DNA of 64,000 bases from Ixodes scapularis (GCF_016920785.2 NW_024609884.1:82745647-82809646), one strand, 5' to 3'; shown: positions 1-9,711, numbered from the stretch's first letter. Translations and numbers: made by a program. The notes: generated by a model not told the origin, from the sequence alone.

Positions 1-504
1 GATATTGTTGATCTTGCCAACATTACGGGTGTACGACTCGGAGACGGTCACCGACACGTCTATTCCGACTAGGGATTTCATCGCAAGTAGTCTATTTGTC
101 GCGTTTAGTGATGCCACATTGACGGTGATAGTGCCATCCTTTCTTATGCGTGGGGCGAGTACCTTCTCTTGCGATACTGCTACAATTTCTTTTGCAATCT
201 TGTTTGGATTGATTTTCCAGAAAGAAGCCCCGTGTTGCTTTGGCTTGATGATCAAGGGGATACCAGCTGGGCGGTTTTTTCGCACGGTGACTTGGGTGAA
301 ATCAGTCCCGTCCTGAATGTCATTGTTTTCCTCATTAATCGAGTAGGTTGACGTTCTTGCATCCATATTTTCTTGAGGGAGTTGCAAGCATTGTTTCTTC
401 AATGGGATATCATTATTGGAATCTTCATTCGCCGTTGGCTGGCCTTGTAATGGTAAATGTGGTTCCATGCCTGGAACTTGGCTTGTGGTAGCCACGGCAT
501 CCAT
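1..504 (-). CDS. LINE ORF1 (gag-like) N-terminal part, runs off the left edge
   Basis: Read on the minus strand, an open frame runs from an ATG at 504 to the window edge without a stop. It is also open upstream to about 783 with no earlier ATG. After a low-complexity N-terminus it shows GIPLIIKP, then SFWKINPNKIAKEI and RKDGTITVNVASLNA. This arrangement is the one I know from ORF1 proteins of arthropod non-LTR retrotransposons, ahead of the zinc knuckles. Here those knuckles, and ORF2, would lie to the left, outside the window. The protein would bind element RNA in the retrotransposition particle. The reading frame looks undamaged over the part visible. The 5' end abuts another LINE fragment at about 721. 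The start is uncertain because the in-frame extension is rich in arginine and could be genuine. Confidence 0.6.
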   Translation of the reverse strand, partial: MDAVATTSQVPGMEPHLPLQGQPTANEDSNNDIPLKKQCLQLPQENMDARTSTYSINEENNDIQDGTDFTQVTVRKNRPAGIPLIIKPKQHGASFWKINPNKIAKEIVAVSQEKVLAPRIRKDGTITVNVASLNATNRLLAMKSLVGIDVSVTVSESYTRNVGKINNI

Positions 505-721
505 GTTAGTGCCCGGGGTCAAGGTTTCAGGAACCGCGTCATTGAGGCGTGGCGACTCGGTCGCTAGTTGTCGCTTTTTAGCCGACAGGGTACCTTTGCA
601 GCGTCCAGGGACTAAGTTATTGTTCGCGGTAGCCAAAACGATCGGAATAGCGTGAAATAATTCAAGCTTACAGGAGGAGCGAGAAATCGGTGCTTCCTGA
701 TCCGATCGTCGTCGTCGTTTC

Positions 722-1103
722 TGAATATATTTCGATCTCCCAGGAGACAAACGAGGGCTGCAGCGAATTATATGTTTAATTTACCGCCATGCCATAATGC
801 ATATGGACAAAGGCTGATAGAATTTTGTGGTGCTGTAGTTTGGAATGAGATACCTATTATTATAAAGTTGGAAAACAACTTTCTGCCCTCCTTCGTGATT
901 ATGAAATGCAGTTAAGCTAATTACTTTCTAGAACGTGATCTCTTGTTTTTTTGCGCATTGTATGAGTCTATTGTATTCTGCCGCTTTTTGAACCTATATT
1001 ACGATTGGACCCCGGACTAGCCTGAACGGCTATGGGTCCGAACAGTTTTTGTGTATTTTGAAAGCAAGTTTGAAAATAAAGCATTGAATGAATGAAGGAA
1101 TGA
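722..1103 (+). pseudogene. 5'-truncated LINE 3' end (RT C-terminus plus tail)
   Basis: The plus strand encodes RSPRRQTRAAANYMF followed by NAYGQRLIEFCG and VVWNEIPIII, ending at a TAA near 915. A basic stretch, then F-x-G-A-x-x-W-N-x-I-P, is the usual C-terminal tail of LINE reverse transcriptases of the CR1/Jockey group. A 3' UTR follows with an AATAAA at about 1076 and a short AATG-type tail ending near 1103. Everything upstream of the C-terminal tail is missing, as expected for a 5'-truncated retrocopy. It sits head to head with the minus-strand ORF1 fragment and directly abuts the inverted-repeat arm that begins at 1104. Confidence 0.6.
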
Positions 1104-2688
1104 ATCTGGCAGTGCAATGAGATAGGTGGCCATGTGACCCAGAATTAGCGCACACAATTCTCGGGAGAGACGCAGATAAAAGTGACTTAGAATCTGACGA
1201 TGCAATCTGCATCAGAAAGCAAGGGGAAAGCAAGCACGGCAGTGCCCCGTCAATGACCCTGACAGATTCCGAGTTTTATTTTCTGAACGAATAGCTGGAA
1301 AGATGGCATTACTAGGGTGTGTTTGTTTCAATAAACCTTCACTCGAGAGTGCACTTAGTCTTGTGCACTTCCTAGCCCGGTTTATTCGGCGCCTTTCTTT
1401 CAACGCGTGTTAATATTTCCACCAAATTGACGTACGAAAACACGCTTCCCTCTTACGCAGACCGGTGAAATGCTCTTTACTTAACATACCCTCATTGGTA
1501 CCAAAACGCTATGGAATATTCGTTCGGTGAGTTACTCGGTTTAAGACTAAACTACGATGCAGACTCTATGGTGTGCACACGCACCTCTACCGTTCATTCA
1601 GTTAATCTTCTCCGAAATGAAAACTTAGCGGCACCGACGTCACACCTCAGCTTTCTCTGTGTTTCACCTTACGGGTTGCACATATGTTTATTTCATTTGC
1701 AGTACGCTGTAGTAAAACGCTATCTCCAATTTCGTGCAGGAACGTTTTGAAAAAAAAATATTTAACTTAAAGACCTGTGTGTTTCATGTTGAAGGGTCGT
1801 CTGAAGAGAGCGTTGCAACTGAAAACATGGGGTCTTGAACTTGTATCCGGCAGCAGTAGAGCGCAATATCCCGTGGGTTGCATGGATGCTTAAACCTTCA
1901 TTTAGGCTAGTTCACACACATGCGACTGCTTACAAACGAGTACATTACGATGAATTGTGAGAGCTTACGACGAGATAACACACTGGCACACTTGCACGCT
2001 GGCGCCGTCCTGGAGGTGGCTCTAAAACTGCATTTCACTAGAGTGAATGTTTCGCAGCATTTACGAGATCTAATGTACAATGTGTGATCAAAATATTCCT
2101 GGACTAATTTTGTAGCATAAAAGTAGAGTAATGAAATAAGTTTACACTGGCTTAACACAACACAAAAATAACGACAACGCAGACGTTTCGCCACCTATCC
2201 GGGTGGCACCAACAGTGTGAACTGGCCCGGTGGTGGGGAGGGTCAAAAGCAGTCGATTATAATCCAACAAGTCCCCGTAAATCAGGAACTCAAACCGTAA
2301 CCGTAACCAAAACCGAAAACCGTTTAGGTACGAACTTTTTTTCAGGAATCGTAACCGGAACGAAACCGCTATTTGAAATCGATAAAAACCGTAACCGTAA
2401 CCGTAACCGAAAATTATTTACCGGTACCCGGTTTTAACCAATATCAACCGAAAAACAAAATATTAGTTTTCCTCAAGTTTGACCTGGAGGAGGGATTTTG
2501 AAGTGTCGCGGCCATTTGACGGAATTACTCTGAGTGAGTGGTGCATGTGGTAATGCATTTCCGTTCAATCTAACTTTAGGACTAAGAATACTTAGTTGGT
2601 ACAGTGGTCGAGCTTATAAAGAAAAAATATATTTCTAAATCTGCCACACTCCTACATCGCTACGTGTATTCAGTACGTGTCGCCTTCA
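1104..2688. repeat. Left arm of a long inverted repeat
   Basis: This block reappears in reverse complement at 5577-8370. The outer ends match: ATCTGGCAGTGCAATGAG at 1104 is mirrored by CTATTGCACTGCCAGAT ending at 8370. The inner end matches as well: a stretch ending GTGTCGCCTTC near 2688 mirrors GAAGGCGACACGTACTG at 5576. The arms differ by scattered substitutions. Small open frames in it (for instance minus 1907-2194, with a counterpart at 7297-7518) are conserved only because the DNA is. I see no domain in them. It may be a foldback-type DNA transposon or two inverted copies of an unknown repeat. Confidence 0.75.
2290..2460. repeat. Degenerate ACCGTA/ACCGAA short tandem repeat
   Basis: Inside the left arm, six-base units of the type CCGTAA and CCGAAA recur on either side of a unique segment. 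The same tract, inverted, lies at about 6880-7200 in the right arm, where a MITE splits it. It resembles a telomere-like hexamer, but it is not the arthropod TTAGG motif. Confidence 0.6.
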
Positions 2689-3187
2689 GGGTATTAACTA
2701 ATAAGTTAGAATTATCAGATGTCCATCCAACTCCGTTCTATAGAAACCACCGATGTCCCTTACATGCAGTAGCCAGTATGTAGAAACGAAGCACGTTCAT
2801 CATGCAGAGGTGGCGGAATTGACCATCATGCAGAGCTGACGGAAAAGAAAACCTGGTATTCATTTAGCCCGAAACTTGTCGCGAGTGACGATTCTGAAAC
2901 GACACAGAAAGAGAAAAAATGTCAGAGGTTTGACCTTGGCGTTTCGTATGATAGTATATGCTCGGGCTGAGAGCGGCGGAAGGACCGAGGAAACTTCCGA
3001 AGTGTTTTCGAGTTTTTTTCTTTTCCTTCTCGTGCCGAGAGCCTTTTTTCAAACCCAGTGGCAGCCAACGGCACTGCCATGCATTTCAGCATGACAAGAG
3101 AAAAAGCCAGGGAGAAGGACACCCCGTCGTCGAACGCGCCAACGCACTTGGCCGCCGATGACGGAGCCGCCCTCGTCCAACAGACAT
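2689..3187. other. Unassigned stretch inside the inverted repeat
   Basis: Overlapping small frames occur on both strands and none has a recognisable domain or splice context. The left arm may continue here. Its partner would fall in the assembly gap. Confidence 0.4.
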
Positions 3188-3220
3188 GGGTGCCATTTCT
3201 GCCTTCTTCGCCTCAAAGGG

Positions 3221-3330
3221 TATAAAGCGCTGAAAAAACACGGACCGAGACACGAAGAAAACAACGACACAGGGCGCACTGTGTCGTTGTTTTGTTCGTG
3301 TCTCGGTCCGTGTTTTTTCGGCACTTTATA
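3221..3330. repeat. Near-perfect 110-bp hairpin, probably a Penelope-like terminal repeat
   Basis: Arms 3221-3270 and 3281-3330 are complementary over 50 bp with about three mismatches, around a 10-base loop (AGGGCGCACT). Just downstream, at about 3343, is GTGCCAACTGGCCCAACTAA. This closely resembles TACCAACTCGCCCAACTAA near the right end of the Penelope-like dimer at 38.8 kb. I infer that this is an inverted pair of terminal segments of a related element. Confidence 0.55.
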
Positions 3331-3599
3331 TTCTTTGCAATGTGCCAACTGGCCCAACTAAGCACATTATTGCCTTCGCCTGAACCTTGGGAGCTGCCCT
3401 GCATCCAATCCTCGCAGAACTCTAAACGCAAGCTATTCGAACGTCAGCACAGTGAGCTCAAACATCCACAGACGCGCCAAGAGATCGCTTCCATCATCGA
3501 CGGAGCCCTCCCCCTGCTTCCGCCGGAGGTTTGACTTCTACGGGAATCACTTCTACCACAGCCACCAACGCGATCCGACTACTTCCGGCAAAGCCCCCT

Positions 3600-3638
3600 C
3601 CCCCCCCCCCCTCCCCCCCCCCCCCCCCCCCCCCCCCC
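3600..3638 (+). repeat. Poly-C tract
   Basis: Almost uninterrupted cytosine (one T, one A). It encodes only the proline run of the overlapping frames and is a likely place for length errors. Confidence 0.9.
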
Positions 3639-4237
3639 ACCCGCCCATTCCCGAAGCGAGGGTCCGTCAGGTCCGCGACATTCTGCGCGACCTTGCCCAG
3701 AACAGCAGAAGTTTGTCACGAGAGATGTCCACGAGATCCAGCATCTCCACCCGTATAAGGTTCTACTGAGATGCAATGCTCTCCGAACACCAGCACCTCA
3801 TTTTCGATAAACTGGAACTCTTCCACGTCGTCGCGAGAGGAAATTGGAGGACGGCTATTCTATCCCAGACGTCTAGGCTCGAGTCCGAGGTTTTAAGAGA
3901 GCTCCCCCGACCAGCTAGCTACCCAACCAGCCTCGACACGGACGCCACACGTCTCGTGTTCCCGCGAACACAAGCTACCGCCCAGGCACCAAGTCCAAGA
4001 GGCCCCCTAATCCTAAGTGAGTCCGGCAGGCACCCTGAGTCTTCGAGACCCAACAGTGCCGTCATCGACGGCACGGTCGTCTCCTCGACGCTCTTGGACG
4101 TTTTCCTGGTCGAGGACGTTCTAGCCCATGCATTTTGCGAGGTTGGCGTATCGGCCGACCTTGACCGTGCTTGATCTTGAACCGAAGAAAACGACCCATT
4201 GGATACGGACTCGACGACCACCGCCACCGAGTAAATC

Positions 4238-4388
4238 CTGAGTCCCTAATCTGGACACTTCGCGGAAAAGTCGGCGAGAAATTCGGCGGCTATGATTAGC
4301 CGGCGCGAAGGTCAAGTGTGGCGTTGGCCAATCGCGGCCGCCAAATTTCTCGCCGTCGTTTTCGCCAAGCGTCCAGCTTAGGGCCCCT
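4238..4388. repeat. Imperfect hairpin / short foldback element
   Basis: About 70 bp on the left (containing CGGCGAGAAATTCGGCGG) is complementary to about 70 bp on the right (CCGCCAAATTTCTCGCCG) with a very short loop near 4311. The outer arms pair loosely to TCTGGAC / GTCCAGC. It interrupts the decayed retroelement around it and looks like a small MITE. Confidence 0.5.
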
Positions 4389-4799
4389 GGAGTGGCTCAG
4401 CAGGACCGACAGTGTGATCGAGTATACCACGCCGGTGACGACTGCTTTGACACATATGATGGCAAGGAGGAAAACCACACCAACGCAAAGGAACACACTA
4501 CAGATAGACAAAGCGACATCAAAGACTCCGAGTCGGACCTGGGTAGCTCTGCCTACAAGCGAAAACGGCGGGACCTCAGCCGCCAGTCCACCCGACCAAG
4601 TAGGCACCTCAAGTTGACTGGGCAAAGTTTAGTGAGGCATGTAGTTTTCACTAGTTTTCACGGGCCGCCCTACTTCGGCGCACTGGCCATTCGCCGCACG
4701 AAGGCTTGTTGCTTCACAGCCCGCCCCCCTCTCCCTGACCAGGTCCCCACGATCGATGCCGCCGTAACCAACACGTTGGCGGTATCATCGAACGCTCCT

Positions 4800-5470
4800 C
4801 ACGTGGTCCGTACCTCAACCCCATCTTCCTCGTATCCAAGTCAGCCACCGAGTCCCACTTTGTTTTAGACAACGCCGCACTTACTCCTTACCTCCAGGCA
4901 CCTCAGTTCCGCCTTACTCCGATGCCCCAGACCACCAAAGTAAACCCGCTCCCGCCCCAAGCGTATATGGTGAATCACGCTTCATCCCTCCTCCCCTAAC
5001 GTGACTATATTTACAGTAGGCCGCCGTTACTGCCGTTTTTGCCGTATGCCCTTCGTGATACACCCGGCGCCGTTTTACAGGCAGCTCTTGGCAACAACCA
5101 ATGCCAAGGAAAGGCGCGCGCGTGGGCTCTGCAGGCTTGGTCTCACATAGACAACTTCTTGTGCGCCCATCCCGACCCAGACAAGTTGGCGTCTGTGGTG
5201 GGCCTCCTCATTGAGGACTTGCTACGGTGGGGATTTCACTTCAACCTAAGCGACACGAGCAGAGCCCACGCGACGCATGGGTTTTCTTGGGTTCAAGCTC
5301 GACACAGCCGATGACACCATTTCGCACACACCAGAACGGCTCCGAGCCATTCCTCGTGTCCTTCGCTCGCTGGAGCGCCGCCCGCTTCCCCTCAAGGCGC
5401 TCCAGGGGGCAGCGGGCTACTTGGCATTTTACTTTTCTTTCTATGGCTCTGGGTTTTCTTTTCTTTTTTT
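4800..5470 (+). pseudogene. Decayed reverse transcriptase of a DIRS-like or hepadna-like retroelement
   Basis: Pieces of RT palm and thumb are readable in shifting frames. First comes IFLVSKSATESHFVLDNAAL, the usual 'VpK...r.vlD...lN' opening. A second frame reads RRYCRFCRMPFVIHPAPFY. Back in the first frame, IDNFLCAHPDPDKLASVV marks the YxDD region with the second Asp replaced by Asn. Next is a 'GFhfNlsdTS' segment, then GFKLDTADDTI in another frame. The compact order, with a 'lLGF.ld' thumb and 'PLKaLQ.aaGYlaF', resembles RTs of DIRS/Ngaro elements and hepadna-like elements more than LINE or Gypsy RTs. Which clade is uncertain. At least two frame changes and stops make it non-functional. 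The 3' part runs into the assembly gap. Confidence 0.5.
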
Positions 5471-5475
5471 CTTCG

Positions 5476-5575
5476 NNNNNNNNNNNNNNNNNNNNNNNNN
5501 NNNNNNNNNNNNNNNNNNNNNNNNNNNNNNNNNNNNNNNNNNNNNNNNNNNNNNNNNNNNNNNNNNNNNNNNNNN
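5476..5575. other. Assembly gap (100 N)
   Basis: Exactly 100 N, the conventional filler for a gap of unknown size. It lies right where the right arm of the inverted repeat begins, so the arm border and the spacer length are not real measurements. Confidence 0.95.
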
Positions 5576-5576
5576 G

Positions 5577-5747
5577 AAGGCGACACGTACTGAATACACG
5601 TAGCGATGTAGGAGTGTGGCAGATTTAGAAATATATTTTTTCTTTATAAGCTCGACCACTGTACCAACTAAGTATTCTTAGTCCTAAAGTTAGATTGAAC
5701 GGAAATGCATTACCACATGCACCACTCACTCAGAGTAATTCCGTCAA
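5577..5747. repeat. Right arm of the inverted repeat, inner segment
   Basis: Reverse complement of about 2515-2688 of the left arm. It ends at TAATTCCGTCAA. The left arm continues this as ATGGCCGCGACAC, which here is displaced to 6817 by a LINE insertion. Confidence 0.8.
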
Positions 5748-6717
5748 TCAGACATTAATGCTATTTACCGTTGGTCTGACTCGTGGTCTATGAAGCTTAA
5801 CACTAACAAATGCAAGGTCATGCGTGTGTCTCGCCAGTCTCAGGACTGTCCTAACTATTTCCTTAATAATGCTCATCTAGAACCGGTATCTTCGTACAAA
5901 TATTTAGGCGTACACATAGCTTCTAACCTTTCTTGGAAAACACATATTCAGCATATTTCAGCTAACGCTAACCGCATGTTAGGTTACATCAAGCGAAATT
6001 TTTCATTAGCCCCTGTCGCACTGAAATTAACTCTTTACAAAGTTTTAATTCGTCCCAAGTTAGAATATGCAGCTTCTGTCTGGGATCCCGGACTAGCCAC
6101 TCTCGTATCTACATTGGAAGCCGTTCAGAACAGATCCGCTCGTTTCATCCTCACAAACTATCACCGCACCGCTAGCGTCACCTCTATGAAAACAACTCTC
6201 TCATTACCACCTTTATCCCTACGTCGTAAAATTTATCGTCTTTCCCTATTCCATAAAATGTATCACCATAATTCTTTCCTGCGCGACAAAATAATTGCTC
6301 GGCCTGTCTATGTTTCCTCCCGTCTTGATCATCAACATAAGGTAGGCATTCCTAACTCTATCACAACCACGTTTTATTCATCTTTCGTTCCCCGTACAGA
6401 GCGCGACACTGTTAGCGCGAACAAGCGATCGCCGGTTTTTCCAGTTTCTCTCTTTGAGAGTAAGGGATGTCATCCAAGTTATTATTGCTACGGAAAGAGC
6501 TCATTTAGTTTTATAATGTAAGCGATAAAATGTCGTGCTCACTAATACTATTTAGAAGTGAAATGCCGAAATGCGCCGACGTCGTGTTCGCGCTAACGGT
6601 GTCGCGATGTGTACATCCCAGGAGTGGAACCACCTTCCCCGGTCGATCGCCATTATCACGGACTCTGAGCTCTTTAAAAGTACAATAACTAATTACTTTA
6701 TTACTGAGTGTGTCTAA
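5748..6717 (+). pseudogene. LINE reverse transcriptase C-terminal remnant, broken by a MITE
   Basis: The frame opens at the insertion point with SDINAIYRWSDSWSMKLN. It continues through KCKVMRVSR and SYKYLGVHIASNLSWKTHI, the thumb and 'YLGv.l...l.W..HI' block of CR1/L2/Jockey-type LINE RTs, then LEYAASVWDP and the usual C-terminal tail. The tail is cut at 6396 by a 215-bp MITE. Beyond it the expected SQEWNHLPRSIAIITDSELF resumes and ends at TAA 6715-6717. The frame before the MITE therefore reads into foreign sequence and stops at 6521. The catalytic palm is missing, so the fragment is inactive. Confidence 0.8.
6397..6611. mobile_element. 215-bp Tc1/mariner-like MITE inside the LINE
   Basis: The terminal inverted repeats pair GCGACACTGTTAGCGCGAAC on the left with GTTCGCGCTAACGGTGTCGC on the right. 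The element is flanked by TA (6395-6396 and 6612-6613). Removing it with one TA restores an uninterrupted LINE codon series (PRT then SQEWNHLP). GTACA would serve equally well as a 5-bp duplication, so the superfamily call rests on choosing TA. It encodes no protein. A related right end (GTGTTCGCGCTAACAGTGTCC) occurs near 56858-56880. Confidence 0.75.
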
Positions 6718-6815
6718 ATATGTATTATGTTATTTGCATTAACCTTCTTGTTGCTCTCCCCCTCTGTAATGCCTTCGGGCCCTGAAGGTATAATAAATGA
6801 AATGAAATAAATGAA

Positions 6816-8370
6816 ATGGCCGCGACACTTCAAAATCCCTCCTCCAGGTCAAACTTGAGAAAAACTAATATTTTGTTTTTCGGTGGATATTGGTTAAAAC
6901 CGGTTGCCGGTAAATAATTTGCGGTTACGGTTACGGTTTTTATCAATAGGGAGTTTTCGTAGACCGCGCTGCCCCCTCCGCTAAGCGTTCCGCAACGAAG
7001 AAGTTGCTACTGCGCCTGCGCGCCGATACCCTTGACTGTGGAGTTCCCGCTATCGTAGCGGGTTGCGGAGTGCCTTGCGGGACGGCGAAAACGATCTACG
7101 AAAACTCCCTAATTTCAAATAGCGGTTTCGTTCCGGTTACGATTCCTGAAAAAAAGTTCGTACCTAAACGGTTTTCGGTTTTGGTTACGGTTACGGTTTG
7201 AGTTCCTGGTTTACGGGGACTTGTTGGATTAGAATCGACTACTTTTGACCCTCCCCACCACCGGGCCAGTTCACACTGTTGGTGCCACCCGGATAGGTGG
7301 CGAAACGTCTGTGTTGTTGTTATTTTTGTGTTGTGTTAAGCCAGTGTAAACTTATTTCATTACTCTACTTTTATGCTACAAAATTAGTCCAGGAATATTC
7401 TGATCGCACCTTGTACATTGGATCTCGTAAATGCTGCGAAACATTCACTCTAGTGAAATGCAGATTTAGAGCCACCTCAAAGACGACGCCAGCGTGCCAG
7501 TGTGTTATCTCGTCGTAAGCTCTCACAATTCATCGTAATACACTCGGTTGTAAGCAGTCGCATGTGTGTCAACCAGCCTGAATTAAGGTTTAAGCATCCA
7601 TGCTAACCACGGGATATTGCTCTCTACCGCCGGGTACAAGTTAAAGACCCCATGTTTTCAGTTGCAACGCTCTCTTCAGACAACCCTTCCGACATGAAAC
7701 ACACAGGTTTTTAAGTTAAATATTGTTTTTTTAAAGTTTCTGCTCTAAATTTGAAATAGCTTTTTACTAAAGCGTACTGCAAATGAAATAAACATATGCG
7801 CAACCCGTAAGGTGAAACACAGCGAAAGCCGAGGTGTGATGTCGGTGCCGCTAAGTTTTTCATTTCGGAGAAGATTAACTGAATGAACGGCAAAGGTGCG
7901 TGCGCACACCATAGAGTCTGCATCGGAGCTTAGTCTTAAACCGAGTAACTCACCGAACGAATATTCCATAGCATTTTGGCAACAATGAGGGTATGTTAAG
8001 TAGAGAGCGTTCCACCGGTCTGCGTAAGAGGAAAGCGTGTTTTGTACGTCATTTTGGTGGAAATATTCACACGCGCTGAAAGGAAGCCGCCGAATAAACC
8101 GGGCTAGGAAGTGCACAAGACTAAGTACGCTCTCGAGTGAAGGTTTATTGAAACAAACACACCCTAGTAAGGCCATCTTTCTAGCTATTCGCTCAGAAAA
8201 TAAAACTCGGAATTTGTCAGGGTCATTGACGGGGCACTGCCGCGCTTGCTTTCCCCTTGCTTTCTGATACAGATTGCATCGTCAGATTCTAAGTCAGTTT
8301 TATCTGCGTCTCTCAATTGTGTGCGCTAATTCTGGGTCACATGGCCACCTATCCTATTGCACTGCCAGAT
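6816..8370. repeat. Right arm of the inverted repeat, outer segment
   Basis: Reverse complement of 1104 to about 2515, apart from a MITE at 6948-7110 that the left arm lacks. The minus-strand frame 7745-8176 and plus-strand frame 7297-7518 have no recognisable domain and are not supported as genes. Confidence 0.75.
6948..7110. mobile_element. 163-bp MITE, copy 1
   Basis: Inverted ends AGGGAGTTTTCGTAGA and TCTACGAAAACTCCCT. The left arm of the inverted repeat shows the empty site, TATCGATTTCAAATAG, so the insertion post-dates the arm duplication. The flanks fit a 3-bp AAT duplication (6945-6947, 7111-7113). It is GC-rich inside, with no coding capacity. Confidence 0.8.
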
Positions 8371-8790
8371 TGCCCGGCGGGGACTGTTTTACTAACCATG
8401 CATGCTATCTTGCTACCTAGCATGGCCATGGATGTTCTCTTTCTTGCTTGTTACCTCGTCATCAGCGGTCCGTGGAATGTTTTTGGCATAGTGCCAGAAA
8501 TGGCCCGGATCGATATGGAGCGCATTTGACGGCTCAAAACCACAGAGTGTCCCACTAATAGCTATCACTCTTTTTTGCTGTAAATCACAGGTTGTCAGCC
8601 GTGCTGCGTTCCCCCTGACGTCCCCTGTACACTGGACACCAGACGCTATATTAAGTCAAATATTATGCTATTTATTTAAGAATCGTGGTAATAAATGTTA
8701 GGTCTTCACTAGTGCGTGGTCCACATCAAAGACCGCAAGTCATAAATAACGCAGCGTGGACCAGGTTGCCGTCTAGAACATCCGCAAATA
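8371..8790. other. No feature recognised
   Basis: Beyond the outer end of the inverted repeat there are only short frames without domain or splice context. Confidence 0.4.
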
Positions 8791-8952
8791 AGGAGTTTTC
8801 GTAGACCGCGTTTCCCCCTCCGCTAAGCCCTCGCCAACGAAGAAGTTGCTACAGCGCCTGCGCGCCGATAGCCTTGACTGTAGAGTTCTGGGTGTCGTAG
8901 CGGGTTGCGAAGGGCGTTGCGGGACGGCGAAAACGGTCCACGAAAACCCCCT
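8791..8952. mobile_element. 162-bp MITE, copy 2 of the same family
   Basis: Ends AGGAGTTTTCGTAGACCGCG and CGAAAACCCCCT, with the same interior as the copy at 6948. It is flanked by AATA on both sides (8787-8790, 8953-8956). Confidence 0.75.
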
Positions 8953-9259
8953 AATAACTCCAAATGCCGTTGTATGAACACATGTTGTACGGCACTTTTG
9001 AAATTTGGCTCAAATCTCATCTGGCAATGAAAAGGTACCCTCTAGTTGGGCAGAGCCACATAATTTTGGGGTGAACCTGAGCAAGAGCCGGGAGTGTCGT
9101 GACAAGCCTCTTGTGTTTCAGAAGTAGCATTTTATTCATATGTTTTTTTTTTTGTTTTTTTTTTATGTTCGCAGATAAAATTAAGGAAGCGAGAAACTCA
9201 CGGGCTATAGTGAATGAAAACTTCGGCTCGAATTAGTTCTTTTTGCACTACTACGGACA

Positions 9260-9582
9260 TTAGGTATAAGAGAACATAGTGGCCATTTCGCCCGTGCAGA
9301 ATTTATAATCGGCATCCCTGACCTTCATCTCAACACTTTCGTAGACGTCTTGGAATGAACTCATATCGCCTCTTTTGTACCAGGTAATACCATGGCCCAT
9401 GTTATTTTGCGGAACACTACTTTTGAATTTACGCCCATTAAGATTCGAAAAGAGGCAACCAAAAGGCGGATACCACCAGCCACCACTTCTTCGTGATTTT
9501 GAGCAACTGTCTACCCTATCGTTCTGTTTCATGGCGGAAAACTTGGTTCTGTTGTGGAACGCCAGGCCGTCGTATTCAGTAC
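9260..9582 (-). CDS. Last exon of a fibrinogen-related (ixoderin/tachylectin-5/ficolin-like) protein
   Basis: After a good acceptor (pyrimidine-rich tract ending TTTGCGCAG, next to 9582) the minus strand reads YDGLAFHNRTKFSAM, DSCSKSRRSGGWWY, GCLFSNLNGRKF, HGITWYKRG, ESVEMKVRDADYKFC and stops at 9260. The order is that of the C-terminal third of a fibrinogen C domain: the 'Y.nG..Fst.d.dnd' loop, C...GGWWY...C...NLNG, then 'Gi.W' and 'eMkiR'. Such proteins are secreted lectins or recognition factors, expanded in ticks. Both Cys of the C-terminal disulphide are present. The acidic residues that bind calcium in the family loop appear replaced (AMKQND). The exon enters in phase with two bases of a codon. 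Earlier exons, at higher coordinates, were not found. It could be a pseudogene, but the 107 codons are undamaged. Confidence 0.75.
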
Positions 9583-9711
9583 CTGCGCAAACACAATGTA
9601 AAGGACTCAATGAGGGTGACCACTGTAACACTGTTAAACAGGCTGCTTAAAGTAAGTTTTACACGTTTAAAGAAACAAAAACAAAAAATTGTGAATGCTG
9701 CATTATTGGGG
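9583..9711 (-). other. Intron upstream of the fibrinogen exon
   Basis: Sequence preceding the acceptor. The minus frame continues open for a few codons, but without similarity to the family, which supports the splice call. Confidence 0.45.

Larger units (their letters stand above)
3363..4799 (+). other. Probable 5' part of the decayed retroelement, no domain recognised
   Basis: Several plus-strand frames (3452-3769, 3776-4174, 4392-4868) follow one another with biased, GC-rich codons and similar composition to the RT remnant downstream. They may be broken gag-like coding sequence of the same element. No nucleocapsid knuckle or protease motif was seen. Confidence 0.3.
5748..6815 (+). mobile_element. 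5'-truncated LINE inserted into the inverted-repeat arm
   Basis: The uninterrupted left arm shows the target as CCGTCAAATGGCCGCG. Here the same sequence is split after CCGTCAA, and about 1.07 kb intervenes, ending in an AAATGAAATAAATGAA-type tail. The insert carries the C-terminal third of an RT on the plus strand and a 3' UTR, so it is a 5'-truncated retrotransposon. No long target-site duplication is evident. Confidence 0.8.

Noticed and set aside
7745..8176. 143-codon minus frame in the right arm
   Set aside because: The left arm has only broken counterparts, no domain is visible, and arm identity is enough to explain the similarity.
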